DNA of 64,000 nt, taken from the NCBI GenBank assembly GCA_039881145.1, contig JAYKKI010000133.1, positions 1,568,501 through 1,632,500 on the forward strand, written 5' to 3'. The notes below the pieces were generated by a model. That model did no database searches. It was not told the origin of the DNA and saw only the letters and a program-made list of their open reading frames with translations. The translations under genes were made by a program, and so were the position numbers. The stretch comes from Druceiella hillmani. Taxonomy: Eukaryota > Arthropoda > Insecta > Lepidoptera > Hepialidae. This document shows positions 11,161-24,459 of the stretch, in pieces; the stretch's first letter is position 1; the number at the start of each line of letters is the position of its first letter.

Positions 11161-13084
11161 AATTTGCTCATGAATAAACTGCTCCGGAATATTATTATTT
11201 ATGTCTCTGACTCTACAAAGAATTGTAATTATAAATAGTAATTTTGTTTATTTTCGTATTTAAAAAAATATTGTGAAAAGCTTATTTTTTGTAACATTTT
11301 TAAATATAATATATTAACCCATTCATCGCGAGTCATACACAAGATAGGTTATTATAGAACACTACAAATGGTCGGTAATAATGTATTAAACAAATTTAGT
11401 TATATATATCGGAAATAAAATTTTGGTATTATAGAAAAATTTTAGTTAGGTTTACTGGTATTTAACAGAAATGAAATAAAAAGAGGAATTGATGAAATAT
11501 TTATTACATATTTGAATCACGCATAATTTGTAAAAGTTATAAATTTAAATATTATCATAAATCAACAGTTTCCAGCGATGGAAACAAATTTTTATAATAA
11601 TTTTTTGTAGTGAAAATATATAATCCTCGAAAATATTTAAAAGTTACATTGTTATTTCAAAAACTTGATTTGAATTCTTTTTTTCTGAAACGTGTTTCTT
11701 TGATACAAACCTACCATAATCTGTGTACACAGAATACGCCAGTATATACTTGTAATACGGAAATATTGTACTTAATTAAAACCTAAAAGAAAAAACCCCA
11801 ACATAAATATAACAAAAATTACTTTGCAATGTAGACCACATTTTTAAAATTGAATACCAAAAATGGATTTATTGATAATTTTAAGAATTTATTGTTTTTA
11901 TTGCGCTGTATGATTTTATTATATGTAGACAAACTGTTTAAAGGAATTGGAAATGGAGGCTATAATATGGAGACAGATAATTAGACGGACACATGAGTGC
12001 TTTTAAAATCTTTTTAAATTTCACAATCCTCGGTAGAAACTTATTCAATATTTTTTGCACCCATTTCGCTTTACAAGAAATGCTTTAAAATTTCATCATT
12101 TTCTTCAGTTTGTCTGTAACAAAGTTGCAAGTTCTTTTTTTTAACTATAGGGACAAATTTTACAACAGAAGCTTCTGATGAGAATCTCAAGTAATATGTA
12201 ACAAAATATATATTTTCAATATACTGTTCTCTGCCAAGTGTTTTGATATTCAAAATTATTACAGGGTTCTCCCAGAGGTTGTAAACTTTAGCTTTACTTC
12301 GTAGTTTCGAGAATCCATTTTCTTAAATTGCACCATAAATCTTTTAAAATATTTCCAGTCCCGTGTGTTTCACAAATTTCCGTATGTTTTGTGTAACATC
12401 CAAATTTTTACGCCATGTATAACTAAAGGTTTCAAGATCGTTTCACAAAATAAGAGCTTCAATTTTCTTGTATGGTAAGAAAACCGAAGGATATTTTAGA
12501 AACCAAATAACAGCGATTCACTGCTATTAACTTAGCCTTTATCTCTGGCGGTATCTAATAATATTATGTGACTAGTCCTGTAGGTATTTAAACATCTTCA
12601 CTTTTTCAAAAACTTTGAAACTTTACACCTTGTCTAATATTGATTGTTGAACATATATTAAAAAAAAATCGATTATTCATGAAGTCATTAAGCTGTTGGC
12701 TTGCGAGCAAATAAAGATAATGTAGATAGTTTAAAGATCTAAAAATAAGTAACAGTAGAAAATTACAAATACGTAATAAATATGTAATAATGTTAAAGAA
12801 TAGCGAAAAACAAGTAATAATGAAATAAAGAGAGATACGCAATATAATAAAACTAAGTGGTTGGAAAAGTTTGAAGACTATAAATTGTTAATACTCATTG
12901 TCGATCAATGATTTTATGAATTATTCAATAAGCAATAAAACTGACAAAATATTTATTAACTGGTAAAAATAATGTAGGTTACTAGAAAACCGTAACTACA
13001 CATTTTTATTTGTCAATGCGTACATAAAAAAACAAGTAATAATTTAATAAAAAATAACTATTACATTAAGACAACAATTACAAT
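11161..13084. other. AT-rich DNA, no feature seen
   Basis: Only short random frames (for example 12071-12253 and 12606-12842, minus). A GGAGACAGATAATTAGACGG word near 11970 belongs to a loosely recurring motif described under findings. Confidence 0.5.
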
Positions 13085-13142
13085 AAAATTAACGAAATAC
13101 AAACTGCATTCAATTGAATGCAGTTTGTATTTCGTTAATTTT
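13085..13142. repeat. Perfect 58-bp palindrome with no loop
   Basis: Left arm 13085-13113 and right arm 13114-13142 are exact reverse complements (29 of 29), centred on TTCAATTGAA. Immediately after it, 13143-13157 repeats GCAGTTTGTATTTTG from the right arm in direct orientation. Perfect arms with zero loop plus an extra direct copy are typical of a replication template-switch event. Confidence 0.97.
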
Positions 13143-13978
13143 GCAGTTTGTATTTTGACATATTTATTTACAATAAATATATCACACAAGAGAGTACTCT
13201 TGAAAGAAGGAAGTTTATAAGACCCGTACGATGACACAATGCCTTGTCCCGATAAAAATCGTAAGGTAAAGCGAAGAGTTTTTTTCTCTCAAACTTTTAC
13301 GTGTTTGTCTATGATAAAAAATACTATTACAAATTAGTTGAGAAAATTGCCATCTTTCCGTGAAATTGTTTAAAAGGGCATATATCATTGAAAGAATATG
13401 AAAATAATCGTAGTACATAAATATTTCGAATAGTATTTTAATCTTTCGAGTATGCGGCGGTGATTAAGGGGTTAAAAGTTCAATATTATGAAAAATAATT
13501 TTGTATTTTAATGTAAGTAAAGTATTTTTATTACAGGTGGAGCAACACAAAGCGATAAACAATTGCAATAGTGGTGGTAATTTGCTGCTAAATTTCTACG
13601 TTTTATAAAAAAAAATGTTTTCTAGTTTCTTGAACTTTTCCGTGATACTTTTATCATTGAATTTTAACTTATTCTCTCGCGTTATTTTAATTAATGATCT
13701 ATGTATCTTTTTTATAACTTGCAATAAAACTAATTGTTCCAACTTATTGTTACGATTCAATGGAACATTTGTCCTCCTAGTAACAATTCTTCAATTTTGT
13801 AAATGAGGCTTGAAATAAGTAGAAAAAGGAAAATAGAAAATAGAAATGCTATTGGTTTATTTATTTGTCTATACAAAGAAACTTGCAAAGTGAAGGTGTA
13901 AATAACAACCCTAGATTTTTTTATATAGTGGAACACATACAGAAAATTAATATGCATCAAACTTAATTTTTCCTCTCA

Positions 13979-13981
<3 letters not shown>
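13143..13981. other. AT-rich DNA, no feature seen
   Basis: Starts with the extra direct copy of the palindrome arm. Otherwise unique, with short random frames at 13215-13418 (-), 13615-13806 (+) and 13757-13960 (-). Confidence 0.5.
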
Positions 13982-14049
<68 letters not shown>

Positions 14050-14051
14050 GT
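13982..14051. repeat. (AT)n microsatellite with GTATGT interruption
   Basis: Two AT runs separated by GTATGT near 14018, directly followed by unique sequence. Confidence 0.97.
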
Positions 14052-14979
14052 AATGATTAGGAAAATATGTTTTGAAATCATTCTAATTTTTTTACGCAGT
14101 GTAGGAGTTCTTTGTGTGGGGAAATATCTTTGAAGAACATATGTACTACTAGAAATAATATAAAAAATTACGAAAAATCGGCTATCACTGACAGGCAGAC
14201 CGACAGAGAGTTAAATGTAAAAGCTCAAAATGGTTGGTTTTTAGGGTCACATACCTTAAAATTAAAAAAAAGATTACTTTATGTGATCACTCACGTTTCG
14301 ATCTGGCTGCGGTTTCTCAGAGAGAGCCTGACATAGAAATTTTTGATTTATCATTGTAATAAAACATATTAACCCACACACATAAATTGCTTGCATCCAA
14401 ATTATTTACACTAAAATGTTACAGCGGACATATTAATTATCCAAAATTTTTTTTTATAAATCCATTGATGTATGATGTGAGACGTCATTTGATCGGATTC
14501 ATTACCGAGGGACTTCTAAATATTTTGTTATCCTTTTAATTACCATATATTAATCTTTTTTTATACATTTGCCTCGTACCCATATCCTTAATTTTATACT
14601 TGTGTTAGTATGTCTTCCATACGGAAAAATATACAAAACAGTTATTTCCCCGCCACTACTCGGAAAATTACTGTCTATGAAATTTTAGAAAAACGGAGTT
14701 TCCAGAAGCTTATGCAAAGATTGTAGGAAAACTAGGAAGATATTTATTGATGTCATGGTTTTTAAAATTGTCACGTAATTGTACTTATCCCGCCCTACTT
14801 AATAATATAAGATGTTATTAAATTTTTTTTTGTTTAAAATCATTATTTTTGATCACTTTTGATAGATAAAGTAACTTTACTTTAAACGAAGTACGGAATA
14901 TTGGAGACTCAAGACAAAGTCGCACCTGGCCGACTTTTTTGGAACAAAACCTTAAAAACAAAAAATTGAATTTTAGGTA
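14052..14979. other. AT-rich DNA with a dispersed CAGACCGACAG word
   Basis: Contains the motif GACAGGCAGACCGACAGAG near 14190-14208, which recurs in variant form at several other places in the window (see findings). No gene recognised. Confidence 0.4.
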
Positions 14980-15780
14980 ATTTGTGGTTCAATAGTTTTG
15001 AATATGTATAATTTTTGCAGCCGCTATCGATCTAAGAAAAACTTTCAAAGTTATATCAAATATTTCATTCTAGTTCTTCAATATTAAAATAATAAGGTAA
15101 AATCCCTTAATATCGAGCATATTTCTGTTACTAATCGGAATCAAATCCATCAACACTAATGAATTTTCCATCATTTAAGCTACCAAGTCACTTCCTCAAC
15201 CTAATACTTTGAATATAATTTATATTCAATAATTCGATAATATTTAAATTTTTCGCTAAAGACAACTAACGTGATAACAACAAACGAGTCGAAAGGGATA
15301 AAAAGTGAAAAGGAAATGCCAATTTCCTTCGGTTGGGGGAAAAGGAAGTAAGTCCGGAAAAGACTTCGTCATTTATAAAGGACTTAAAGAGTCTCTCAAA
15401 CACGACCACGGATGTCGACTTTTTTTATTTCTACGTCAATTACGTTTCACAGTGCTTTTTTAGAATTAAAATCATCCGGGAAATGGCTTTGGAGATAAGA
15501 AACCTACTTCATAATGCTTTGTACACATTAAGAGGATAATAGCTTTAGTTATCCATTAGGTGATTTTTTTTTGTTATATTTTTAGGATAAAGTTAATGAG
15601 AAGGGTATAAAATATTGAAATGCTAATTCATATTCAGATTTCAAGTTATATAGTGCGTTAGTTTTAATCAAAAGAAGTGTTAGATCTCATAATATAATTA
15701 TATACTCAATTAGAAAATATAAATATTGTATCCGTCATACCATACTGTTAATGTAATAGTTTTCCTTTTATTGAAGTGCC
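14980..15780. repeat. Duplicate block 1 (partner 21790-22700)
   Basis: Colinear similarity to 21790-22700 is visible by eye. Shared words include CGGAATCAAA/CAGAATCAAA, GAAAGGGATAAA, TTAAAGAGTCT, CAGTGCTTTTTA, AGAATTAAAATCA, TATTTTTAGGA and AGTGTTAGAT. The order is conserved with indels. It is separated from its partner by about 6.8 kb, consistent with an old tandem duplication. The 15333-15539 open frame lies inside, but the partner copy has stops and shifts there, so a conserved protein is not supported. Confidence 0.8.
15606..15639 (+). promoter_or_regulatory. Candidate TATA box plus initiator
   Basis: TATAAAA at 15606-15612 and TTCAGAT at 15634-15639 put the initiator A (15636) 30 bp from the first T of the TATA box. 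This is the canonical insect core-promoter geometry. The corresponding site in the duplicate near 22410 reads GAATAAAATT, so the TATA match is specific to this copy. Chance occurrence in AT-rich DNA is possible. Confidence 0.3.
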
Positions 15781-15814
15781 TCTTGTGATTTTGTGCTTCA
15801 AAAATGAAGAAAAG
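15636..15814 (+). other. Candidate short first exon (ATG then splice donor)
   Basis: Downstream of the TATA/initiator pair the sequence runs to ATG at 15804, AAG AAA AG, then GTAAGT at 15815, a perfect donor. Sixty bases later a strong acceptor (TGTTTTTCTCAG, ending 15874) is followed by ATGTTTGAG and another donor-like GTAAGA at 15884. Very short first coding exons are common in insect genes for small secreted proteins. No convincing second coding exon was found, so this stays a candidate. Confidence 0.2.
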
Positions 15815-15884
15815 GTAAGTTTGTAAAGATACTTACTTTTGTTTCCGCTCGTCTTGTATAGCTGTTTTTCTCAGATGTTTGAGG

Positions 15885-17095
15885 TAAGAACTTTTAACTT
15901 ACTAGAGAAATAAATATATTTGATAAAATAACATGGAAAATGTTTATTTAGAGGCGCCAATTACAAAATCCAAACATTTTTTTTATCTAAAACGGTTTTT
16001 TCAGTAATTTCTTAAGTTAGATCTACATATATTTTTGAAAATGTCCGCAAAAGTCTGCACTCTCATTTTTAAAAATAGTTCAGTGTAATAATTTTAAATT
16101 TTGTATGGTGAGTATTTTGTGCAGTGCTACATGCCTATTAAATTTAACTATTTGAAGCCATTAGCTTTACACGGAATAGCATTTTTGAGATAGACCAGAT
16201 AATAAAATATGTATAAAAATGGCAATGCTGTTGCCCACCACATCTGTGATATTAATTAAAAACAATTTAAACGACTTTGAAATCTATTGAAAGGATTTTT
16301 TTCAACGAAATCTCACATGCATACATAGAATATTGTCTTTTTAGCCCTCTTGAGATGGGGTTTTCGAAATATTAATTTTGGTAATTTTGAAAGAAATATC
16401 ACATTTTGAGGCAAAAATTACGTTATTTGTATGGATTAAGGTAAATAACTTTTTTTTTCTTTTCAAAGTTAGAAATTGTAAAAAGGAACGCTTGGTATTA
16501 GACTTTGTTGCAGGTCCTTCTGTACGTCAATAAGTCTGTTATGGTATTTATTAAAAACTCCATATTCTTTAGACTTGAAAATTAATACATTGGTTTAAGT
16601 TGTTTGTCTACCATTTAAATCTGCATAGTTCTAGTTTAGAAATCTCGCATATATATATCATCTGATCTCCCTACTAAGCTTCCCATATACTCACGTTGGT
16701 GAAAATATTTAATAAATTTAATAAGTGACAGCACCAAAAACACGGTTTTGGATTCGGATTCTTTATGTTCCCACGACACGATAAAATCAAATCATAGTTT
16801 ATCTCATCTATAGCGCATACGACGGTGATGGAAACTCACCTGTTTATACACACTGAACAACGCGAGTCTCATCCAGAAGTTATATATATTTTCTCGCTTG
16901 TTGACCACTTTGGGTCAAATTTTGTTTCCATTACGTGATAGAATCCACAGCAATTTATGTTTTTGTTACGTAATAGAATCCAGTTATATTTTATTTCGGC
17001 AGTTCACACAAACGTTACACAATGCTTAACTGTCACGTATTTACATTCCATTGGTCATCAGGTGACTCAGTCAAAGTTGATATACACACGTATGC
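15885..17095. other. AT-rich DNA, no feature seen
   Basis: No repeat or coding block recognised on either strand. The (TG)/(AT) array begins at the right edge. Confidence 0.5.
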
Positions 17096-17118
17096 ATGTG
17101 TGTGTGTATATATATATA

Positions 17119-17179
<61 letters not shown>
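17096..17179. repeat. Compound (TG)n(AT)n microsatellite
   Basis: About six TG units (17096-17107) pass into a long AT run, with one TTCAT interruption near 17119. It generates spurious I/Y-rich frames in the plus strand. Confidence 0.97.
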
Positions 17180-17183
<4 letters not shown>

Positions 17184-19107
17184 TATAACGATCACCTTAG
17201 ATCCACTTAACTTTTGACCATTTTACAAATACTGTTATAGAATAGCTTAATAAATTACTATTGAAATTAGTTAGAGTATTATTTAAATAGAGTTGCTGTG
17301 TGTTTTTAGTCGTTACTGTTTTTGCTATTTTTTAAAAATAATTTCATTTTAGAAACTTCCACGAATGGCAAATTGTTTTTTCATAACATAAATAAACAAA
17401 TCTTAAATACTTTTTCCCGTGGGGCATTGATAAGGACAAATCTTTTTTACTACCATGCTGTGACCCTTTTTTTCTCTTTTCTTTAAATAAATTGCACGGG
17501 TTGTGAAATAAAGAAGATCTAGTTTTAATTTCAAGAAAATGAGGCAGGAAGATTACACACCATTATTAGGAAAATTAGAATTTTTTTTGAAAAATCGCAA
17601 AAGATAATTAGTCAGATACTAACCTACGGTACGAAATCCTCGCTGTAGCTTTTAGCAGCAATTTTTCTACACTACAATATAGTGCGTAAAAAAATCATAA
17701 TTACATCATGTATTTCAAAGTGAACTTTGTGCATATTTTTGAGCAGAATATATTTTCATTCAAATGCTGTCCACATTTTCCACATGATATTTCAAAAGAA
17801 ATTGCTGCATTGAAAATCGCACTTGTTTGAAAGTTGTCATTTGTCATACAAAAGGACAAAATTTCCGTAGTCAAAAAATAATTCAACTGTAGGCACGGAT
17901 CACATAACTATGACAAAACTTTGTTATGAAACGAAACAACTAATATTACGTAACAAATATTTAATTTTTCGGTATATAAAATTTGCGCCATCCTTGCATT
18001 TACCATTCACTATTTCACCTATTCACGATTGCATTTTATGATTTATACAGAAAATGATAATCGTATGAAATAAATATTTTAGTTAATATTTATAAATAAT
18101 TATGCCACACAAATATCGTAAACTCTCAAATATTTATGTACGCATAAAGGTGTACCTACGCGTACATAATACTTATTCAACAGGTTTATTTCTTTTTTCA
18201 CAGCACCATTATTTGTTTCCTAGTTGATGTTTATTTCATCCTTTTTAGGTTTAAAAATTTATTAAAAAACCATGTAGACAACAATTGACCCAAGAATTAA
18301 TCCCCTGGGATTTAAAAACAATTATAATTAATTTCTTTATTTATATAAAATAATTTTTAAATTTTTTGTAATTATTTTATCAAATATAATAAATATATGT
18401 TTCAAGAAAAAATCGTACCGGCATTTTATATCCCTTGCAGGTTAGAAATCTTCAACCTTCCAGGCTTATAAAGAAACGGAAACAGAATACAGACAAATTA
18501 TAGCGAAAGTTGCGGGGCTAACAGGATTCCACTTCGATCCTTTCAATACCGAGACCTATAAAAGTTTATCACCAGTATTAATTCACATTATTCACTCCTC
18601 AATCTTCACTTATTGGTCACTCTTCTTTCACCCACCATTCACTTATCACATAACCGGCCGATTTGTATATTTTCATTAATATATAATTTATAAATTTCGT
18701 TACTTCCTTAATATGGTACATAATAAGAAACCAATTTCTTTTATATTGTGCCATCTACTTACAAATTTTATGAAAAAATTGGAAATATTTCAGCAAAAAT
18801 AGGATCAAGTGTGAAAAATTCTTTATCTGTATGCATTCACTATTTGGCCTAACTATTAATGTTAGTGAGATATTTAGCGTTTTTCATTACAGCTACTGGT
18901 GTTTATTGTCAGCGACATTGAGAGGTATTCAAAGATAAATCAGGGTCAGTCAAGTTCGGTCAAGGTGTGGTTCAGAACTAGGTCTCACAAAACTAGTGAA
19001 AAGCATCGTATTATTTTCATATTCTCAAATTTTTGGCGTCATTTGAAGAGAGTTGTCGTATAATTAAATTTACAAAAATTTAGTTTATATCCTTTGCGAG
19101 TAAAATT
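17180..19107. other. AT-rich DNA with a splice-acceptor-like site
   Basis: No gene recognised. A textbook acceptor (TATCCCTTGCAG, ending 18440) precedes about 30 sense codons, but stops follow quickly in all frames. Pyrimidine-rich CATTCACT words recur loosely near 18000 and 18580-18650. Confidence 0.4.
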
Positions 19108-19115
19108 AATATATC

Positions 19116-19142
<27 letters not shown>
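19108..19142. repeat. (AT)n microsatellite
   Basis: About 14 AT units with one TCT interruption near the start. Confidence 0.95.
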
Positions 19143-19148
<6 letters not shown>

Positions 19149-19309
19149 TTTGGTAATAATTATTACTTCAAACTATTACGTAAAATTTAAAAAAAACCTG
19201 CATAATTAATACTCTTCTCTTTGAGATCGTTTGACAACATCTAATTTTCGGAAAACAATTTTTTTAGAAAAGGTTTTTAATGTGGAGATTATTTCCTAAT
19301 TTGTTTCAT

Positions 19310-19560
19310 GTAAAGGATATTTGACCAATAACATGTACCTCACATTAATATTTACATATCGATGAAGCGAGTTAAATTTATGTAAACAGTTCAATGAACT
19401 AAATCGTTTACGAGTAGAAATAAATCACACCTTTCCGAAATAACTACAAATGGAAATTTGAGACTTCATAGACTTGAATATTAAATAAGTTTCATTCATG
19501 CCACATTAGTTGTATATTGGATATCGTTTTCTCACAAAACTAATCAGTTTGTGTTTTTGT
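19310..19560. repeat. Duplicate of 25710-25960
   Basis: Begins with AAAGGATATTTGACCA in both copies. It continues through TGTACCT, GCGAGTTAAATT, TTTACGAGT, AAATAAATCAC, AACTACAAAT and TTCATTCA in the same order. Identity is about three quarters by eye. The spacing to the partner (6.4 kb) is close to that of the 15.0/21.8 kb pair, which suggests one ancient tandem duplication. Confidence 0.85.
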
Positions 19561-20119
19561 GCTACAAAAAAGTGGATATGGAAATATATTTTAGGACATG
19601 AAGGGTCAATACACATATAAATACCGATCGAATTCTATCATATTTATTAATATACATCTTTTTACTTGGAAAATGCATCACATATAGGGGTTGCATTAGC
19701 TTTACTAGAGGTTAAAAGGGCGATGTACAGTTTTTTTTTCAAACAAAATGTGCTTGGAAAGGAACTTACTTTATTCAAAAGATTTCAATGTTTTCACGGT
19801 TCATCAGTATTATTGGAAAAACTAAGCAAAAAAAACGCTATATGAGTGAAATAATTTTTTAATCTAACCGTATAATTTTTTACCTATACGTGTTGCACAT
19901 GTAAATAATCGTAGGCACGCGTCTGCGTACATAAGTTTGAAAACCAGTACTTATTGACGGACGAGTGTTTATATAAGCCTGGTCTACTTCATTGGTATTT
20001 AAAATTTAAATTAATTTATACATAGGTTGTAATTAAAATTTATATTTGCTCCACATCGGCTAAATAATTTTATAATATCTTTTGGTTCAAATTATAATTG
20101 AACAGTTAAGGTTGAAACT

Positions 20120-20480
20120 CTCATTAAGACTGTGACAAGCAAAGATAATGTGTAGTACGCTATCTACCTATACGTAAGGGAAAATTCTAATGTTAGTTCT
20201 CCTGAATGCGAGCAGAGACTATCGTCATGCGTGGTTAAATATTTATAGATCAGCTCCAAGATATTTTTTGGCCTGAAATTATTCTACTGATATTAATATG
20301 TAAATAATAGACGAATTCAAAGCTCATGGCACTTTCCACCGAATTTGCATTAGTTTCATAGTTAAGCTTTAATGATAGTCGCCGGTGAGGTCAAAAGTAA
20401 TGATGCCGATTTGTTTATTTAATGTATTTACTAAAAGTGTGATAATGAAGTTCTGGAAATTTGTCAAAGAATACATATTA
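20120..20480. repeat. Old duplicate of 10740-11160
   Basis: Carries the same ordered words as the 10.7 kb copy, including ATGCGTGGTTAAAT and ATAGATCAGCTC. Spacing to the partner is 9.4 kb, so it does not fit the 6.4-6.8 kb period of the other pairs. Confidence 0.7.
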
Positions 20481-21789
20481 ATTTACACATCAATTTTATT
20501 ACTTGTTGCGCGGAATTAATATTTACGTTTCTATCTTGGTTAAGAAATATATTTACAAGTGGTAACTTTATTTAATTTTCAATTTATTTTTAATTTAACA
20601 GTTCACTCTTACTAATAAGTTAAACTGATTAATTCATTCATTGCTGTAGAGTCATCATTATTGAAAAATACAAGTGGTTAATTAACAATTTTATTTACTT
20701 TTGTGGACAAAAAATATTATAGTGATATAATATTATCTTTTTGAAAGGTTGAACTTAATTTTAATGAAAATTTCATACTTTATACACAAACAAAAATATA
20801 GAGAAAAGATATCGACTTACGTAAATTTTTATCGGAATGAAGGAGCTATTAGGAATATTTACCTTCTGAATTTGAGATCGTTAAATACGGAAATCTAGAT
20901 ATATATTGCACATACTGTAACATACGGATGCAAGTGTGTTTAAATTTCCATATTTCAAAAGATTAAAACATCTCCCTTCTTACTGATGAACTTTAACCGT
21001 GTATTACTTTCGGAACACCTTGGACAAACATTCCCTAGCCCTATCATCTATTAACCTATTAATCATAAATGTCCTAGTCCTAGTCGTATTTAATCATAAT
21101 GTTAAGTAATATCTTTCTATGCTGTAATTTTTTTCGTGGAAATGTCTACAGAGTTTATATTAATATATGGAAACGTCAAAATAATTACAATTTCATAATG
21201 AAAGGAAAACAATAGAAGGAAGATTACACAATTAAAACTTATTTGTTATTTTCTTTTTATCAGCTATAATTTCCAATCGATATAATAGCGAATAATAATG
21301 GAACAAAGAAGTATACCGAATATAATGAAATTAACAGAATGAAAAGAATTAAACATAATAAATCTTCATACATTCTTCTTCACTATAGATATATCACATT
21401 CCGGTGTTATTACGAGAAGGCAAATTATAAGGGCGTCACAAATTAGAATTGTGAAGAAAATATTCTTGAAATTGTTGCAACTACCTCAAACTATGTTATT
21501 GCTCCCTAAAAATTCTGTATAAGAATTTTTAAACAATAACTATTGAGATATATGGTGGTGATTTTATTACAAAGGGTTCTTTAACAAATCTACTATTACA
21601 TACAGGCAAACAGACAGACGAATAAGTGAGCGATTTTACAAAGTTAGGTTTTTTTCAGCATAAACCCACAAAAACAAAAAGAATGTATTATGTTTAATTG
21701 TCAGGATTATTATGAATTCATCTGAATTCACCCTTTTTATACCTCTATCAGTCCAATAAATATGTTTTATTTCTTCATATAAGCAAATG
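20481..21789. other. AT-rich DNA, no gene seen
   Basis: Contains another CAAACAGACAGACGAA word near 21608, and otherwise unique AT-rich sequence. Confidence 0.45.
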
Positions 21790-22700
21790 TTCAATACTAT
21801 TGAAATAAAGAAAAATGAATTCTGATCAGTATCGGCAACATATAAAATTAAATAGGCAATATCTTCATATTATAAAGTTATCGCCAATACCCGTCAGAAT
21901 CAAACTTAGAAACATCCAAAGGATTTTGGATCATCTCAGCCAAATGCATTACCCAATATTATGCACATAATTTGTGTTTAATGATTTTTATTTAAATTCT
22001 TACACCAAGGCAATTGACATTATAAAATCAGACGGGCTGAAAGGGATAAATAGATAAAAGGAAAAGGAAACGCCAATTTTCTTCAAATGGGGGAAGCGGA
22101 GGTATACCTGTGAAATCATTTATCGTTTATACAGAGCTTAAGGAGTATGTCTATGAATTAATTTATCATTTATACTGGGCTTAAAGAGTCTTGAACTCGG
22201 TCACGGATATCAAATATTTTTCATTTCTGTATGAATTATATTTCCAGTGCTTTTTATAGAGAATTAAAATCAGCCAGAAAAAGGCTGTTGAGTTAAAAAT
22301 ATATTTTATACCGCTTTATAAACGTTAAGTGGATGGTGTCTTTGGTTGTTCGTTAAAATTTACTTTTATCAACTTTTCTTTGTTGTATTTTTAGGAATAA
22401 AGGGAATGAGATCTGAATAAAATTAAATATTAACACACAAAATCGTCTTCAAATTTATAATAACGGAGTTTATTAACTAAAGTCAAAAGCAGTGTTAGAT
22501 TTCAAAATCTTAATTGCATACTTATTTGGAACACATTATCGTATAGGAAACTTTATTCGTCATTTCGTACATCTAATATAAGAGTTGTTCTTCCAATAAT
22601 ATTAAGTTTTATAACTATAAAATATAAATAGGTAAACATTGTAACATTCGTCACGTATCCATCCTTATATCAACGTATAACAGCAGTTTTCTTCAGAAAC
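21790..22700. repeat. Duplicate block 2 (partner 14980-15780)
   Basis: Colinear with 14980-15780, including a short internal duplication of a CATTTAT..ACTTAAAGAG segment (22118-22197) absent from the partner. Both copies are noncoding by frame comparison. The TATA/initiator pair of the other copy is not preserved here. Confidence 0.8.
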
Positions 22701-23956
22701 TCATTGCGGTAGAAACTTAGGGTGGTAACAGATAAAGGATATAAACTTGCATATTTTACAATAGTTAATACTGTAAAATAATTATGTGAAAATGTTACCG
22801 AGAAAAAATGAGACATTTGTTAGAAATTTGATTTTATTTCATATTATCTATGGGGTATCATTTAAAAGATAATTCAAAATAGGTCGTTTCAGAGTAATTT
22901 TTGAGAATATACCCAAAAAATAAGTTACTTTTTGTGAAAGTTCAAAAGCCAAAAATTAAAACTAAACAAAATTATTCGAAATGTAGCAAAACTTTAGTGG
23001 AAACCATTGTAATTTTCTTATTCAATAAAAAATTCATGATATTTTTACGCTTTTGAAATAAACAATATGGTAATATATTGATATTGGTAAAGATTTTTTG
23101 ATAAATACTTCGTACCATTTCATGTTTACATGTTTTGTGTACATGCGTGTACGAAACCGTAATTTGATCATAACATTTTACTTAACAATTTATATTTTTT
23201 TTTTGGAAACTAGAGATAATAAGGACAGACACATTAAATTTTATTAAAATTGTACATTATATTTTATGACTAATTTTGCGGTAAGAACCGGAATTCTGTA
23301 AACAATTCTAAAATGAAACGAAATATTAAAAATTTACAGTAAAATTAATTTAAAAAAGTATTGAAAAAAAATAGTATGTGACAGAAAACCCTTTAAATGA
23401 TGAAAAACTAAGCAATATTACAGCAACTTCATCCACATTGCACACGTTACATAATCAATTACACATATTACAAAATTTAGTTAAAAAACATCAAAATATA
23501 CCCAATGTTTAAAGTGAGTAAAGGACAAAAGTTATACGTAGATATATGGAAACTTATTCAGTTCTGATACAAATATTTCAAGTTTAGCTTATGCATGAAG
23601 AATTATGCGTCTTGGAAAAGACATAAGTTTAAAGATTCGACATAAATTTTTTGTCTTGGCAACAATTTATTGCTCAGTATAATTCCACTATTTGCCAACG
23701 GAGACTAATATTCTAGTGACAGACAAGTCGGTAACAAATCATTCCGATGCTATAAACATTTAGGATTATGAGGGTTCAGATATAATCATGTTTATATGCG
23801 TTGCATTGCTGTCATTCCTTGTGATGGGAATTCAATTTTATTAAACGAAACTACTTTTCCACGGTAGTGTAAATTTGTATGTCGAGAAATGTAACGGCAA
23901 TAAAAAGAAAAAAAAACTACAGTGAGGAGGGCAAGAGACAGATGAGTTTATGTGCT
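22701..23956. other. AT-rich DNA, no feature seen
   Basis: No repeat, palindrome or coding block recognised. Confidence 0.5.
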
Positions 23957-24004
23957 GGGAAGGTAGAAGAAAAGGGGAGGACGAAAGGCGGTGAAGGGAA
24001 GAAG
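23957..24004 (+). repeat. Purine-rich tract
   Basis: 44 of 48 bases are purine on the plus strand, with several G runs (AAAAGGGGAGGACGAAAGG and GTGAAGGGAAGAAG). Such tracts can adopt triplex structures. It also makes a K/E/G-rich open frame (23879-24070) that ends beside an acceptor-like TTTCTTTCAG. A coding origin cannot be excluded. Confidence 0.8.
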
Positions 24005-24459
24005 TTTAAAACAGAAGAATGGAGATTTCTTTCAGCAAAATTTTCATGCTTTTACTACGAGATTACTTAAAAATGTTTCCACTCTTCCTTTTTAGTTCAT
24101 GGCACCAATGTCAACCGCGAATACGTAATTCATTTTCGATTTACCAACTGCATTTTGGTCAAAGCAAAGTCACTAGACTAACATAATATAATATTTAAGA
24201 AACTTAGTAAAGTTTTCCAACCGCTTTCGAAGTTGCTGATCATTATGTGTATAGGTACATATAACCAATTGTGCAATCACTGAATTCAATTAAATCGGAC
24301 AGCTTTAGGGAAAATTAAGTATATTTTTCTATCCAAAATACACCAGAGTTTTGAGATGCAATTTTAACAAGCGTGTGGTGGTAGTGACGATGACTTAGGT
24401 TTAACAAAATGCTCTGAATCATTCAGAGATTTATGGTAAGGATAGTACTCAGGGCTTCT

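Noticed and set aside
15333..15539. 68-codon frame MGEKEVSPEKTSS...
   Set aside because: The duplicated copy at 22.1-22.3 kb has stops and frameshifts at the same place, arguing against selection on a protein.
16957..17217. 86-codon plus frame with long I/Y runs
   Set aside because: Translation of the (TG)n(AT)n microsatellite. The same holds for 10040-10255, 43145-43327 and 43167-43352.
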